Made by a program: the position numbers and the translations under genes. A stretch of DNA of 64,000 nt from Pseudomonas alcaliphila JAB1 (GTDB taxonomy: Bacteria; Pseudomonadota; Gammaproteobacteria; Pseudomonadales; Pseudomonadaceae): positions 2,914,001-2,978,000 of the forward strand of contig NZ_CP016162.1 in the NCBI RefSeq assembly GCF_001941865.1. Reading direction: 5' to 3'. Numbering within the stretch: the first letter of the stretch is position 1; each line of letters opens with the position of its first letter. Under the pieces are notes generated by a model. It was not told the DNA's origin and made no database searches. It saw nothing but the letters and a program-made list of their open reading frames with translations. Below, in pieces: positions 28,239 through 39,970 of this stretch.

Positions 28239-29429
28239 TCAGTACAGCTCGATGGCTACAGCGGTGGCCTCACCGCCGCCAATGCATACTGACGCCACAC
28301 CACGCTTGAGACCTCGCTGCTGCAACGCTGCCAACAGGGTCACCAGGATGCGCGCGCCGGAGGCGCCAATGGGGTGACCCAGGGCGCAGGCGCCGCCGTT
28401 CACGTTGAGTTTGGCGTGGTCGATGCCCAATTCACGCATGGCCACCATGGGCACCACGGCGAACGCCTCGTTGATCTCGAACAGATCGACCGTCTCCAGT
28501 GGCCACTCGATACGCGCCAGCAAGCGCTGGATCGCCGACACTGGGGCCGTGGTGAACAGATTCGGCGCCTGGGCATGGCCGGCATGACCGACGATGCGCG
28601 CCAGCGGTTTCAGACCACGTTCCTGAGCCTCGGACAGGCGCATCAGCAGCAGCGCGGCAGCGCCATCGGAAATGGAACTGGCATTGGCCGCCGTGACCGT
28701 GCCGCCCTCACGGAACGCCGGCTTCAGGCCGGGGATCTTGTCTGGGCGGGCCTTGGGCGGCTGCTCGTCGGTATCGACCAGGCGCCGCTCACGCCCCTGT
28801 GGCGCCTCCACGGCGACGATCTCACTGGCGAAACTGCCGTCCGTTATCGCCTGCTGGGCGCGGCGCAGCGACTCCAGCGCATAGGCGTCCTGTTCCTCGC
28901 GGCTGAAGCGATACTGCTGCGCGCAGTCCTCGGCGAAGGTGCCCATCAACCGGCCACGCTCGTAGGCGTCCTCCAGGCCGTCGAGGAACATGTGGTCGAG
29001 CACCTGCCCATGGCCCATGCGATAACCGCCACGGGCGCGCGTCAGCAGATACGGCGCGTTGGACATGCTCTCCATGCCGCCAGCCACCAGCACCTCGCTG
29101 CTACCGGCGAGCAACTGGTCATGACCGAGCATCAGCGCCTGCATGCCGGAGCCACACATCTTGTTCAGCGTGGTGCACTGCACCGCCTGGCTCAGCCCGG
29201 CGCCCAATGCAGCCTGGCGCGCCGGTGCCTGGCCCTGGCCGGCCTGCAACACGCAGCCCATCAGCACGGTATCCACCGCCTCCGCAGCGAGGCCGGCACG
29301 CTCCAGGGTCGAGCGGATGGCGGCGGCGCCCAGCTCAGCCGCACTAAGGCCGGCCAGATCACCAAGAAAGCCCCCCATGGGCGTGCGCACTGCACTGACG
29401 ATAACGACGGGATCGAGTTGCTGTTTCAT
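28239..29429 (-). CDS. Acetyl-CoA C-acyltransferase (thiolase)
   Basis: A 396-residue thiolase. The nucleophile Cys is in '[13 protein letters not shown]' near residue 88, the His in '[10 protein letters not shown]' near 348 and the second Cys in '[14 protein letters not shown]' near 380. The start at 29429 is an ATG after 'AAGGTGAAACTC'; the frame opens earlier at a GTG (29438). It would cleave acetoacetyl-CoA or 2-methylacetoacetyl-CoA to acetyl-CoA (and propionyl-CoA). This fits a place at the end of leucine or isoleucine catabolism next to the liu genes and acetoacetyl-CoA synthetase. Confidence 0.93.
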   Translation of the reverse strand: MKQQLDPVVIVSAVRTPMGGFLGDLAGLSAAELGAAAIRSTLERAGLAAEAVDTVLMGCVLQAGQGQAPARQAALGAGLSQAVQCTTLNKMCGSGMQALMLGHDQLLAGSSEVLVAGGMESMSNAPYLLTRARGGYRMGHGQVLDHMFLDGLEDAYERGRLMGTFAEDCAQQYRFSREEQDAYALESLRRAQQAITDGSFASEIVAVEAPQGRERRLVDTDEQPPKARPDKIPGLKPAFREGGTVTAANASSISDGAAALLLMRLSEAQERGLKPLARIVGHAGHAQAPNLFTTAPVSAIQRLLARIEWPLETVDLFEINEAFAVVPMVAMRELGIDHAKLNVNGGACALGHPIGASGARILVTLLAALQQRGLKRGVASVCIGGGEATAVAIELY

Positions 29430-29519
29430 GAGTTTCACCTTCGAATCACGTAGCCCGGATGCAATCCGGGAAATTTCTGCTGGGGCGCCCCGAATGAAAT
29501 CCTGGCCCCCTCTCTGAGC

Positions 29520-29581
29520 GTAGGAGCGGCTTCAGCCGCGAAAGTCATGGCATCTCGATTCGCGGCTGAAGCCGCTCCTAC
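29520..29581. repeat. REP inverted pair
   Basis: Two perfectly complementary 22-base arms (29520-29541 and 29560-29581), starting GTAGGAGCGGC and ending GCCGCTCCTAC, flank an 18-base loop. It sits between the SDR and thiolase genes. Confidence 0.9.
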
Positions 29582-29612
29582 AAAGGCCACGACCGCCCCA
29601 AAAGCATTCTGG

Positions 29613-30380
29613 TTATTTCGCCGCCATGCGCAGCGCACCATCGAGGCGGATCACCTCGCCGTTGAGCATGGGGTTCTCGACTATGTGGCGCACCAGCGCG
29701 GCGTATTCCTCGGGGCGGCCCAGACGCGGTGGGAAAGGCACGCCCGCCGCCAGCGAGTCACGCACCTCCTGCGGCATGCCGGCCATCATTGGCGTCTCGA
29801 ACACGCCAGGGGCAACGCACATCACACGGATACCCGAGCGCGCCAGATCGCGCGCCGCCGGCAGCGTCAGTGCGGCGACACCACCCTTGGACGCAGCGTA
29901 AGCGACTTGGCCCATCTGCCCGTCGAAGGCCGCCACCGAGGCGGTATTGATGATGACCCCACGCTCGCCCTCAGCGTTCGGCGTGTTCTGCGCCATGGCC
30001 TCGGCAGCCAGGCGCAACAGGTTGAAGCTGCCGATCAGATTGATCTCGACGGTACGGCGGAAACTGTCCAGGCCATGTGCACCGTTGCGGCCCAGTACCT
30101 TCTCGGCCGGCGCGACCCCGGCGCAATTGACCAGCCCGTGCAGTGCGCCGAACACCGCCAACGCCTGCGCCACGGCGGCCTGGCCATCCTCTTCGCGGGT
30201 GATATCGGCGCATACGAAACGGGCGTTGCCGCCCAGCTCGGCGAGGGCCTGCTGGCCCGGTGCTGCGTTGATATCCAGCAGCACCACCTTGCCACCGCGC
30301 CCGACCAGCTCACGGGCTGTGGCCAGACCAAGACCAGAGGCGCCGCCACTGATCAGGAATACGGATTCGTCGATGCGCAT
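29613..30380 (-). CDS. Short-chain dehydrogenase, 3-hydroxyacyl-CoA dehydrogenase type II-like
   Basis: A 255-residue SDR. It has the cofactor motif 'GGASGLGLA', Asp for NAD specificity in 'VVLLDINA', 'NCAGVAP', the catalytic Ser in '[14 protein letters not shown]' and Tyr-(3)-Lys in 'YAASKGG'. The sequence resembles the HSD17B10 group, which oxidizes 3-hydroxy-2-methylbutyryl-CoA in isoleucine breakdown. The start at 30380 follows 'AGAGGTTGAGC'. It is divergent from liuR across a 81-base gap that contains the LiuR operator. It is probably controlled together with the thiolase and acyl-CoA dehydrogenase. Confidence 0.9.
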   Translation of the reverse strand: MRIDESVFLISGGASGLGLATARELVGRGGKVVLLDINAAPGQQALAELGGNARFVCADITREEDGQAAVAQALAVFGALHGLVNCAGVAPAEKVLGRNGAHGLDSFRRTVEINLIGSFNLLRLAAEAMAQNTPNAEGERGVIINTASVAAFDGQMGQVAYAASKGGVAALTLPAARDLARSGIRVMCVAPGVFETPMMAGMPQEVRDSLAAGVPFPPRLGRPEEYAALVRHIVENPMLNGEVIRLDGALRMAAK

Positions 30381-30433
30381 GCTCAACCTCTGTGATTGTT
30401 GGGGAGTGAGATTGACAGCCAGATTTGCACAGG

Positions 30434-30449
30434 TTTACGTTAACGTAAA
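30434..30449. promoter_or_regulatory. LiuR-type operator
   Basis: TTTACGTTAACGTAAA is a perfect 16-base palindrome 12 bases before liuR and 53 bases before the divergent SDR gene. It resembles the published LiuR/branched-chain catabolic motif and the usual spaced dyads of MerR proteins. It could control both strands. Confidence 0.8.
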
Positions 30450-30461
30450 GGTAAACGAGCA

Positions 30462-30848
30462 ATGACCATGGCAACCACCTATTCCATCTCCGATCTGGCC
30501 CGCGAACTGGACATCACCACTCGCGCCATCCGCTTCTACGAGGAGCAAGGCATGCTCGCGCCGGAGCGGCGTGGCCAGGAACGCGTTTACAGCGCCAAGG
30601 ACAAGGTGACGCTGAAACTCATCCTGCGCGGCAAGCGCATCGGTTTCTCGCTGGCCGAATGTCGCGAGCTGATCGAGCTCTACGACCCGGAAACCGGCAG
30701 CCGCAAGCAGCTGGAGACCTTCATGGGCAAGATCGCCGAGCGCCGTCTGCAGCTTGAACAACAGTTACTGGATATCCAGCAGATGCAGCTGGAGCTGGAT
30801 ACCGCCGAGGAGCGCTGTCTCGCTGCCTTGGCCGAAACGACCGCGTAA
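30462..30848 (+). CDS. liuR: MerR-family regulator of leucine/isovalerate catabolism
   Basis: A 128-residue MerR protein with the N-terminal winged helix ('[26 protein letters not shown]'), then the linker helix and a long C-terminal coiled coil. There are no metal-binding cysteines in the coil except one near the C-terminus ('EERCLAAL'), which suits a metabolite- rather than metal-sensing member. It is immediately upstream of liuA with a 35-base gap. In pseudomonads LiuR represses the liu genes. An alternative in-frame ATG at 30468 gives a 126-residue protein. Confidence 0.93.
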   Translation: MTMATTYSISDLARELDITTRAIRFYEEQGMLAPERRGQERVYSAKDKVTLKLILRGKRIGFSLAECRELIELYDPETGSRKQLETFMGKIAERRLQLEQQLLDIQQMQLELDTAEERCLAALAETTA

Positions 30849-30883
30849 TCGCCCCCACGACAAGAACAACAGCAGGTGACCCC

Positions 30884-32047
30884 ATGAGCTACCCCACCCT
30901 CAATTTCGGCCTCGGCGAAACCCTCGACATGCTGCGCGACTCGGTACATCAGTTCGCCCAGAACGAGCTCGCGCCACGTGCCGCGCAGATCGACCGCGAC
31001 AACGAATTCCCCATGGACATGTGGCGCAAGTTCGGTGACATGGGCCTGCTCGGCATGACGGTCAAGGAAGAGTACGGCGGCACCGACATGGGCTACCTGG
31101 CGCATGTGCTGGCCATGGAAGAGATCAGCCGCGCCTCGGCCTCGGTGGGCCTTTCCTACGGCGCGCACTCCAACCTCTGCGTCAATCAGATCCACAAGAA
31201 CGGTAGCGAGGCGCAGAAGCAGAAGTACCTGCCCAAGCTGTGCTCCGGCGAGCATATCGGCGCCCTGGCCATGAGCGAGCCCAATGCCGGCTCCGACGTG
31301 GTGTCGATGAAGCTGCGCGCGGAAAAGCGCGGCGACCGCTACGTGCTCAACGGCAACAAGATGTGGATCACCAACGGCCCGGACGCCCACACTTACGTGA
31401 TCTACGCCAAGACCGACATCAACGCCGGCTCGCGCGGCATGACCGCCTTCATCGTCGAGCGCGACTTCAAGGGTTTCTCCCGCCACCAGAAGCTGGACAA
31501 GCTGGGCATGCGCGGCTCCAACACCTGCGAACTGGTGTTCGAGGATTGCGAAGTACCGGAAGAGAACATCTTAGGCAGCGAAGGCGGTGGCGTGCGTGTG
31601 CTGATGAGCGGCCTGGACTACGAGCGCACCGTGCTCTCCGGCGGCCCGACCGGGATCATGAGCGCCTGCATGGACGTGGTGCTGCCCTACGTGCATGAGC
31701 GCCAGCAGTTCAAGCAGTCCATCGGCGAATTTCAGCTGGTGCAGGGCAAGCTGGCCGACATGTACGCCGGCATGAATGCCTCCAAGTCCTACCTGTACAA
31801 CGTGGCCAAGGCCTGCGACCGCGGCGAGGAATCGCGCAAGGACGCCGCTGCGGTGATTCTCTACACCGCCGAGATGGCCACCAAGATGGCCTTGGACACC
31901 ATCCAGCTGCTCGGCGGCAACGGCTACACCAATGAATACCCGGCCGGCCGCCTGCTGCGCGACGCCAAGCTCTACGAGATCGGCGCCGGCACCAGCGAGA
32001 TCCGCCGCATGCTGATCGGCCGCGAGCTGTTCAACGAAACCAAGTAA
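30884..32047 (+). CDS. liuA: Isovaleryl-CoA dehydrogenase
   Basis: A 387-residue FAD acyl-CoA dehydrogenase that oxidizes isovaleryl-CoA to 3-methylcrotonyl-CoA. The motifs '[21 protein letters not shown]', '[19 protein letters not shown]' and '[43 protein letters not shown]' are those of IVD. Note Gly-Ala-Gly where other ACADs carry the base Glu ('YEIGAGT'); IVD carries its Glu on another helix, in the '[11 protein letters not shown]' region. This difference supports the isovaleryl assignment. Good site 'ACAGCAGGTGACCCC' precedes the ATG. Confidence 0.96.
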   Translation: MSYPTLNFGLGETLDMLRDSVHQFAQNELAPRAAQIDRDNEFPMDMWRKFGDMGLLGMTVKEEYGGTDMGYLAHVLAMEEISRASASVGLSYGAHSNLCVNQIHKNGSEAQKQKYLPKLCSGEHIGALAMSEPNAGSDVVSMKLRAEKRGDRYVLNGNKMWITNGPDAHTYVIYAKTDINAGSRGMTAFIVERDFKGFSRHQKLDKLGMRGSNTCELVFEDCEVPEENILGSEGGGVRVLMSGLDYERTVLSGGPTGIMSACMDVVLPYVHERQQFKQSIGEFQLVQGKLADMYAGMNASKSYLYNVAKACDRGEESRKDAAAVILYTAEMATKMALDTIQLLGGNGYTNEYPAGRLLRDAKLYEIGAGTSEIRRMLIGRELFNETK

Positions 32048-32057
32048 GGCATCTGTG

Positions 32058-32162
32058 ATGGTTCCCAAGCTCTGCGTGGGAACCTGAAACCGGACGCTCA
32101 GCGTCCGTTCTGGGGACGCTGAGCGTCCCTGGCGAAACTCCCACGCAGAGCGTGGGAGCGAT
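32058..32162. repeat. Composite palindromic repeat between liuA and liuB
   Basis: Three nested dyads fill the gap: GGTTCCCAAGC...GTGGGAACC, GGACGCTCAGCGTCC and GGGGACGCTGAGCGTCCC, then CCCACGCAGAGCGTGGG. This is a dispersed extragenic repeat family of pseudomonads distinct from the GTAGGAGCGGC REPs. Confidence 0.8.
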
Positions 32163-32186
32163 CAAATCAAAATCGGAGCGCCACCG

Positions 32187-33794
32187 ATGGCCATCCTGCA
32201 TACCCAGATCAATACCCGCTCGCCGGAGTTCGCCGCCAACAGCGCGGCCATGCTCGAGCAGGTCAGCGACCTGCGCGCCCTGCTCGCCCGCCTGCACGAA
32301 GGCGGCGGCGCGAAGGCGCAGCAGCGCCACACCGCGCGTGGCAAGCTGCTGCCGCGCGAACGCATCTACCGCCTGCTCGATCCCGGCTCGCCCTTTCTCG
32401 AGATCGGCCAGCTCGCCGCCCATGAGGTCTACGGCGAAGACGTGCCCGCCGCGGGGGTGATCGCCGGTATCGGCCGTGTGGAAGGTGTCGAGTGCATGAT
32501 CGTGGCCAACGACGCCACGGTAAAAGGTGGCAGCTACTACCCGCTGACCGTGAAGAAGCACCTGCGTGCCCAGGCCATCGCCCGCGAGAACCGCCTGCCG
32601 TGCATCTACCTGGTGGACTCCGGCGGCGCCAACCTGCCGCGCCAGGACGAGGTGTTCCCGGATCGCGAACACTTCGGGCGGATCTTCTTCAACCAGGCCA
32701 ATATGAGCGCCATGGGCATTCCGCAGATCGCCGTGGTGATGGGCTCCTGCACCGCGGGCGGCGCCTATGTGCCGGCCATGAGCGACGAGACCATCATGGT
32801 GCGCGAACAGGCGACCATCTTCCTGGCCGGCCCGCCGCTGGTAAAGGCCGCCACCGGTGAGGTGGTGAGCGCCGAGGAACTCGGCGGCGCCGATGTGCAC
32901 TGCAAGACCAGCGGCGTGGCCGATCACTATGCCGAGGACGACGAACACGCCCTGGCCCTGGCCCGACGCAGCATCAGCAATTTGAACTGGCGCAAGCTCG
33001 GCCAGCTCGACAGCCGCGCCCCCATCGCCCCACGCTACGCCGCCGAGGAGCTGTACGGGGTAATCCCGGCCGACGCCAAGCAGCCCTTCGATGTACGCGA
33101 GGTGATCGCGCGTATCGTCGACGACTCGCAGCTGGATGAATTCAAGGCGCTGTTCGGCACCACCCTGGTGTGCGGCTTCGCCCGCATCAATGGCTACCCG
33201 GTGGCGATCCTGGCGAATAACGGCATCTTGTTTGCGGAATCGGCGCAGAAAGGCGCGCACTTCGTCGAACTGGCCTGCCAGCGCGGCATTCCGCTGCTGT
33301 TCCTGCAGAACATCACTGGCTTTATGGTCGGGCAGAAATATGAAGCCGGGGGAATTGCGAAACACGGCGCCAAGCTGGTCACCGCCGTGGCCTGCGCCCA
33401 GGTGCCGAAGTTCACCGTGATAATCGGCGGCAGCTTCGGCGCCGGCAACTACGGCATGTGCGGCCGCGCCTACGACCCGCGCTTCCTGTGGATGTGGCCC
33501 AACGCGCGGATCGGCGTGATGGGTGCGCAGCAGGCCGCCGGCGTACTGGTGCAGGTCAAGCGCGAGCAGGCCGAGCGCGCCGGTCAGCATTATTCCGACG
33601 AGGACGAACAGCGCCTCAAGCAACCTATCGTCGAGCAGTACGAGAAGCAGGCGCATGCCTACTACTCCAGCGCGCGGCTATGGGACGACGGCGTGATCGA
33701 CCCGGCGCAGACCCGCGAGGTGCTGGCCCTGGCCCTGTCCGCCAGCCTCAACGCACCGATCGAACCGACTCGTTTCGGGGTGTTCCGTATGTGA
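32187..33794 (+). CDS. liuB: 3-methylcrotonyl-CoA carboxylase, carboxyltransferase (beta) subunit
   Basis: A 535-residue carboxyltransferase that moves CO2 from biotin on LiuD to 3-methylcrotonyl-CoA, giving 3-methylglutaconyl-CoA. It has two crotonase-like halves with '[31 protein letters not shown]', '[19 protein letters not shown]' and '[38 protein letters not shown]'. This wording is specific for methylcrotonyl- rather than propionyl-CoA carboxylases. Length matches the family (about 535). It is followed by a REP pair and liuC. Confidence 0.96.
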   Translation: MAILHTQINTRSPEFAANSAAMLEQVSDLRALLARLHEGGGAKAQQRHTARGKLLPRERIYRLLDPGSPFLEIGQLAAHEVYGEDVPAAGVIAGIGRVEGVECMIVANDATVKGGSYYPLTVKKHLRAQAIARENRLPCIYLVDSGGANLPRQDEVFPDREHFGRIFFNQANMSAMGIPQIAVVMGSCTAGGAYVPAMSDETIMVREQATIFLAGPPLVKAATGEVVSAEELGGADVHCKTSGVADHYAEDDEHALALARRSISNLNWRKLGQLDSRAPIAPRYAAEELYGVIPADAKQPFDVREVIARIVDDSQLDEFKALFGTTLVCGFARINGYPVAILANNGILFAESAQKGAHFVELACQRGIPLLFLQNITGFMVGQKYEAGGIAKHGAKLVTAVACAQVPKFTVIIGGSFGAGNYGMCGRAYDPRFLWMWPNARIGVMGAQQAAGVLVQVKREQAERAGQHYSDEDEQRLKQPIVEQYEKQAHAYYSSARLWDDGVIDPAQTREVLALALSASLNAPIEPTRFGVFRM

Positions 33795-33800
33795 CCCCCT

Positions 33801-33859
33801 GTAGGAGCGGCTTCAGCCGCGAATCCTGGCACGCTGATCGCGGCTGAAGCCGCTCCTAC
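33801..33859. repeat. REP inverted pair between liuB and liuC
   Basis: Two perfect 22-base arms (33801-33822 and 33838-33859) with the same sequence as the 29520-29581 pair flank a 15-base loop. Confidence 0.9.
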
Positions 33860-33881
33860 CCAGCCCTTCGAGCCTGACACC

Positions 33882-34676
33882 ATGACCGACTTCACCACTG
33901 TACAACTTGAGAAAGACCCGCGCGGCTTCGCCACCCTGTGGCTGAACCGCCCGGAGAAAAACAACGCCTTCAACGCCGAGATGATCCGCGAGCTGATCCT
34001 CGCCCTCGATGCCGTCGGTGAAGACAAGAGCCTGCGTTTCCTCGTCCTGCGTGGCCGTGGCAAGCACTTTTCCGCTGGCGCCGACCTGGCCTGGATGCAG
34101 CACGCGGCGACTCTGGATTACAACGCCAACCTTAACGATGCCCGCGAACTGGCCGAGCTGATGTACAACCTGCACGGCCTGAAGATCCCGACCCTGGCCG
34201 TCGTGCAAGGCGCCTCCTTCGGTGGCGCGGTGGGTCTGGCCAGTTGCTGTGACATGGCCATCGGCAGCGAAGACGCACTGTTCTCGCTGTCCGAGGTGCG
34301 CATCGGCCTCGCTCCGGCGGTGATCAGCCCCTTCGTCGTGCAGGCCATTGGCGAGCGCGCCGCCAAGCGCTACGCGCTGACCGCCGAGCGTTTCGACGGC
34401 AAGCGCGCCCGCGAGCTGGGCCTGCTCGCCGAGTGCTTCCCGGCCGATGAGCTGGACGCTCAGGTCGAAGCCTGGGTCGGCAACCTCCTGCAAAACAGCC
34501 CGCAAGCCATGCGCGCCAGCAAGGATCTGCTGCGCGAAGTCGGCAGCGGCGAGCTGACCCCAGCCCTGCGCCGCTACACCGAGAACGCCATCGCCCGCCT
34601 GCGCGTCAGCGCCGAGGGTCAGGAAGGCCTGCGCGCCTTCCTGGAAAATCGCCAACCCACCTGGCAGGAGCAATGA
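33882..34676 (+). CDS. liuC: 3-methylglutaconyl-CoA hydratase (crotonase family)
   Basis: A 264-residue crotonase that hydrates 3-methylglutaconyl-CoA to HMG-CoA. The oxyanion-hole segments are 'GRGKHFSAGADLAWMQ' and 'GASFGGAVGLASCCDMAIGSEDALFSLSEVRIGLAPAVISPFV', the second carrying the active-site Glu. Its stop overlaps the liuD start in ATGA, so translation is coupled. Position between carboxylase subunits is the standard liu order. Confidence 0.95.
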   Translation: MTDFTTVQLEKDPRGFATLWLNRPEKNNAFNAEMIRELILALDAVGEDKSLRFLVLRGRGKHFSAGADLAWMQHAATLDYNANLNDARELAELMYNLHGLKIPTLAVVQGASFGGAVGLASCCDMAIGSEDALFSLSEVRIGLAPAVISPFVVQAIGERAAKRYALTAERFDGKRARELGLLAECFPADELDAQVEAWVGNLLQNSPQAMRASKDLLREVGSGELTPALRRYTENAIARLRVSAEGQEGLRAFLENRQPTWQEQ

Positions 34677-36607
34677 CCATGATCGACACCCTGCTGGTCG
34701 CCAACCGTGGCGAGATCGCCTGCCGTGTGATACGTACGGCCAAGGCCATGGGCATTCGCACTGTAGCCGTGCACAGCGCCATCGATGCCAATGCACGGCA
34801 TGTGCGTGAGGCCGACGTCGCGGTGAACCTCGGCGGCGCCAAACCCGGCGAAAGCTACCTGCTGATCGACAAGATCATCGCCGCCGCCAAGGCCAGCGGC
34901 GCGCAGGCCATTCACCCCGGCTACGGTTTTCTCTCCGAGAACGCCGGCTTCGCCCGCGCCATCGAACAGGCCGGATTGATCTTCCTCGGCCCACCCGCCT
35001 CTGCCATCGAAGCCATGGGCAGCAAGTCGGCGGCCAAGTCGCTGATGGAAGCCGCCGGCGTGCCGCTGGTGCCGGGCTACCACGGTGAGAAGCAGGATCT
35101 TGGTACCTTCCGCGATGCCGCCGCATGTATCGGCTACCCAGTGCTGCTCAAGGCCGCTGCCGGCGGCGGTGGCAAAGGCATGAAGGTCGCCGAGTCGGAG
35201 GCGCAGCTCGCCGAGACGCTGGAATCCGCTCAGCGCGAAGCACAGTCGGCCTTCGGCGATTCGCGCATGCTGGTGGAAAAATACGTGCTCAAGCCACGCC
35301 ATGTGGAGATTCAGGTGTTCGCCGACCAGCATGGCAACTGCCTGTACCTCAACGAGCGCGACTGCTCCATCCAGCGGCGCCACCAGAAAGTGGTCGAGGA
35401 GGCGCCGGCGCCTGGCCTGAGCCCCGAGCTGCGCCGCGCCATGGGCGAAGCTGCGGTCAAGGCGGCGCAGGCCATTGGCTACGTCGGCGCCGGCACGGTG
35501 GAATTTCTGCTCGACGAGCGTGGCGACTTCTTCTTCATGGAGATGAACACCCGCCTGCAGGTCGAGCACCCGGTCACCGAAGCCATCACCGGCCTCGACC
35601 TGGTGGCCTGGCAGATTCGCGTCGCTCGCGGCGAGCCGCTGCCGCTGACCCAACAGCAGGTGCCGCTCAATGGCCATGCGATCGAGGTGCGGTTGTACGC
35701 CGAAGACCCGGACCATGACTTCCTCCCCGCCACCGGCACCCTGGCGCTGTACCGCGAAGCGGGTAATGGCGACGGCCGGCGCATCGACAGCGGCGTGGCC
35801 GAGGGTGACAGCGTCTCGCCCTTCTACGACCCGATGCTGGGCAAGCTGATCGCCTGGGGCGAAAACCGCGAGCAGGCGCGCCTGCGCCTGCTGGCCATGC
35901 TCGGCGATACCCTGGTCGGCGGCGTGAAGACCAACCTGGCGTTCCTGCGCCGCATCCTCGCCCATCCGGCTTTCGCCGCGTGCGAGCTGGACACGGGCTT
36001 TATCCCGCGCCATCAGCAGCAGTTGCTGCCTGCACCGAGCGAGTTGCCGGAGGCCTTCTGGCAACTGGCAGCCGATGCCTGGGTACAGAGCGAGGCGCCG
36101 CTGCAACGCAACGACGACCCATATTCGCCCTGGGCGACCCGCAGTGGCTGGCGCGCCGGTGGCGTGACGGAAATCGAGCTGCACCTGAGCAGTCAGGGCG
36201 AGAGCCGCAAGGTGTGCGCGAACAACCGGGCGTGCTTGCAGGGCGAAGAGCTGCTGGCAGAGATCGACGGCGCACGCCAGCGTCTACGCGCCATTCGCCG
36301 TGGCGAAACCCTCTACCTGCAATGGCGCGGTGAACTGCACGCGATCACCCGCTTCGACCCCATCGCCGCCGCCGAAGCCAGCCACGCCCAGCATGGTGGC
36401 TTGAGCGCGCCCATGAACGGCAGCATCGTCCGTGTGCTGGTCGAACCCGGCCAGGCAGTCGAAGCCGGCGCAGCCCTGGTGGTGCTGGAGGCGATGAAGA
36501 TGGAGCACAGCATTCGTGCGCCCGAAGCCGGGATGGTCAAGGCGCTGTACTGCCGCGAAGGAGAAATGGTCAGCGAAGGTGCAGTGCTGGTGGAGCTCGA
36601 ACCCTAG
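34673..36607 (+). CDS. liuD: 3-methylcrotonyl-CoA carboxylase, biotin (alpha) subunit
   Basis: A 644-residue biotin-dependent carboxylase. The biotin carboxylase domain runs from residue 1 to about 450, with 'LVANRGEIACRVIRTAKAMG', the ATP-grasp loop 'AAAGGGGKGMKV' and 'ERDCSIQRRHQKVVEEAPAP'. A linker follows, then a biotinyl domain at about 570-644 with the biotin Lys in 'LEAMKMEHS'. It carboxylates its own biotin with bicarbonate and ATP for LiuB. Length is slightly below the 655 of P. aeruginosa. Confidence 0.96.
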   Translation: MTMIDTLLVANRGEIACRVIRTAKAMGIRTVAVHSAIDANARHVREADVAVNLGGAKPGESYLLIDKIIAAAKASGAQAIHPGYGFLSENAGFARAIEQAGLIFLGPPASAIEAMGSKSAAKSLMEAAGVPLVPGYHGEKQDLGTFRDAAACIGYPVLLKAAAGGGGKGMKVAESEAQLAETLESAQREAQSAFGDSRMLVEKYVLKPRHVEIQVFADQHGNCLYLNERDCSIQRRHQKVVEEAPAPGLSPELRRAMGEAAVKAAQAIGYVGAGTVEFLLDERGDFFFMEMNTRLQVEHPVTEAITGLDLVAWQIRVARGEPLPLTQQQVPLNGHAIEVRLYAEDPDHDFLPATGTLALYREAGNGDGRRIDSGVAEGDSVSPFYDPMLGKLIAWGENREQARLRLLAMLGDTLVGGVKTNLAFLRRILAHPAFAACELDTGFIPRHQQQLLPAPSELPEAFWQLAADAWVQSEAPLQRNDDPYSPWATRSGWRAGGVTEIELHLSSQGESRKVCANNRACLQGEELLAEIDGARQRLRAIRRGETLYLQWRGELHAITRFDPIAAAEASHAQHGGLSAPMNGSIVRVLVEPGQAVEAGAALVVLEAMKMEHSIRAPEAGMVKALYCREGEMVSEGAVLVELEP

Positions 36608-36653
36608 GGCGGGCCAGGCGCCAATCCGTTTCAGCCCACCGATTCTGCTCTGT

Positions 36654-36705
36654 GTAGGGCGGGTGCAACCCGCCAGATCGTGTTGGCGGGTTGCACCCGC
36701 CCTAC
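36654..36705. repeat. GTAGGGCGGGT-type inverted repeat between liuD and liuE
   Basis: Two perfect 22-base arms (36654-36675, 36684-36705) with an 8-base loop form a different family from the GTAGGAGCGGC REPs. A further dyad GGCGGACAT / ATGTCCGCC follows at 36721-36746. Confidence 0.88.
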
Positions 36706-36783
36706 GACTCACCGGATCACGGCGGACATAAGAAGCGATGTCCGCCCTACGCTCTCCAGTCGAACACAAATGAGGACACCCTG

Positions 36784-37683
36784 ATGAGCTTGCCCAAATC
36801 CGTACGCCTGGTCGAAGTCGGCCCACGCGACGGCCTGCAGAACGAGAAGCAACCGATCAGCGTCGCCGACAAGGTGCGCCTGGTGGACGATCTGACAGCA
36901 GCCGGCCTGAGCTATATCGAGGTAGGTAGCTTCGTCTCGCCCAAATGGGTACCGCAGATGGCGGGCTCCGCCGAGGTGTTCGCCGGCATTCAGCGCCAGC
37001 CGGGCGTCACCTACGCCGCCCTGACGCCCAATCTGAAAGGCCTCGAAGCGGCGCTGGAGGCAAAAGTCGAGGAAGTGGCGGTGTTCGCCGCCGCCAGCGA
37101 GGCCTTCTCGCAGAAGAACATCAACTGCTCCATCGCCGACAGCCTGCAGCGCTTCGTACCGCTGCTGGAGGCGGCCAAGGCGGCGAACGTGCGCGTGCGC
37201 GGCTACGTTTCCTGCGTACTGGGCTGCCCCTACGATGGCGAAATCGCGCCCGAGCAAGTCGCCAGCGTCGCCCGCGAGCTTTACGCCATGGGCTGCTACG
37301 AGGTGTCGCTGGGCGATACCATCGGCACCGGCACCGCTGGCAAGACGCGCTCGATGCTCGAGGTGGTCGGCCGCGACATCCCGCGCGACAGGCTCGCCGG
37401 GCATTTCCACGACACCTATGGCCAGGCCCTGGCCAACATCTACGCCAGCCTGCTCGAAGGCATCAATGTGTTCGACAGCTCGGTGGCCGGCCTGGGTGGC
37501 TGTCCCTACGCCAAGGGCGCCACCGGCAACGTCGCCACCGAAGACGTGCTCTACCTGCTGCAGGGCCTGGGTATCGAAACCGGCGTGGACATGGATAAGC
37601 TGATCGCTGCAGGACAACGCATCTGCAACGTGCTGGGCAAGGCCAACGGCTCGCGGGTCGCGCGTGCTCGCCTGAGCCGATAG
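36784..37683 (+). CDS. liuE: Hydroxymethylglutaryl-CoA lyase
   Basis: A 299-residue TIM-barrel lyase that splits HMG-CoA into acetyl-CoA and acetoacetate. The N-terminal 'VRLVEVGPRDGLQNEKQ' gives the catalytic Arg and Asp. The metal ligands are in 'GHFHDTYGQALANIYASL', and the catalytic Cys in the signature 'GLGGCPYAKGATGNVATEDVLY'. The start at 36784 ('MSLPKSVRL') follows 'TGAGGACACCCTG'; the frame upstream to 36691 reads through repeat sequence and is not coding. Length matches the family. Confidence 0.96.
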   Translation: MSLPKSVRLVEVGPRDGLQNEKQPISVADKVRLVDDLTAAGLSYIEVGSFVSPKWVPQMAGSAEVFAGIQRQPGVTYAALTPNLKGLEAALEAKVEEVAVFAAASEAFSQKNINCSIADSLQRFVPLLEAAKAANVRVRGYVSCVLGCPYDGEIAPEQVASVARELYAMGCYEVSLGDTIGTGTAGKTRSMLEVVGRDIPRDRLAGHFHDTYGQALANIYASLLEGINVFDSSVAGLGGCPYAKGATGNVATEDVLYLLQGLGIETGVDMDKLIAAGQRICNVLGKANGSRVARARLSR

Positions 37684-37703
37684 ATGTCATCGCCTTCTGC
37701 ACT

Positions 37704-37750
37704 GTAGGAGCGGATTCATCCGCGATTTTCGCGGCTAAAGCCGCTCCTAC
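37704..37750. repeat. REP inverted pair between liuE and acetoacetyl-CoA synthetase
   Basis: Arms 37704-37725 and 37729-37750 match the GTAGGAGCGGC family with two or three substitutions and only a 3-base loop. Confidence 0.85.
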
Positions 37751-37904
37751 AAGGGGCTGCAGCGTATCGCCCCGTCGTTTTATCCAGAGTTTCGGAACCG
37801 ATGAGAAAGTCGGTGCGATAGCAGCAAAGGTCGTCTGAGTTAAAGGTCAAATGCCCCGAACGCACTAAGCTGAAGCCCAGGGACAAGAACGACGAGGACT
37901 GACC

Positions 37905-39866
<1,962 letters not shown>

Positions 39867-39970
39867 CCAAAAGCCACCAGTCAGAAAAATCACTATACTG
39901 ACGCCATTTTTCGTCTTCACAGCAGCTGAGCCTTGGCCAAGGCCAACTCGGCAAATGGCAAGGTGGCGGC

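Noticed and set aside
32031..33656. 541-codon minus-strand open frame opposite liuB
   Set aside because: Antisense to a fully conserved carboxyltransferase and passes through an extragenic repeat.
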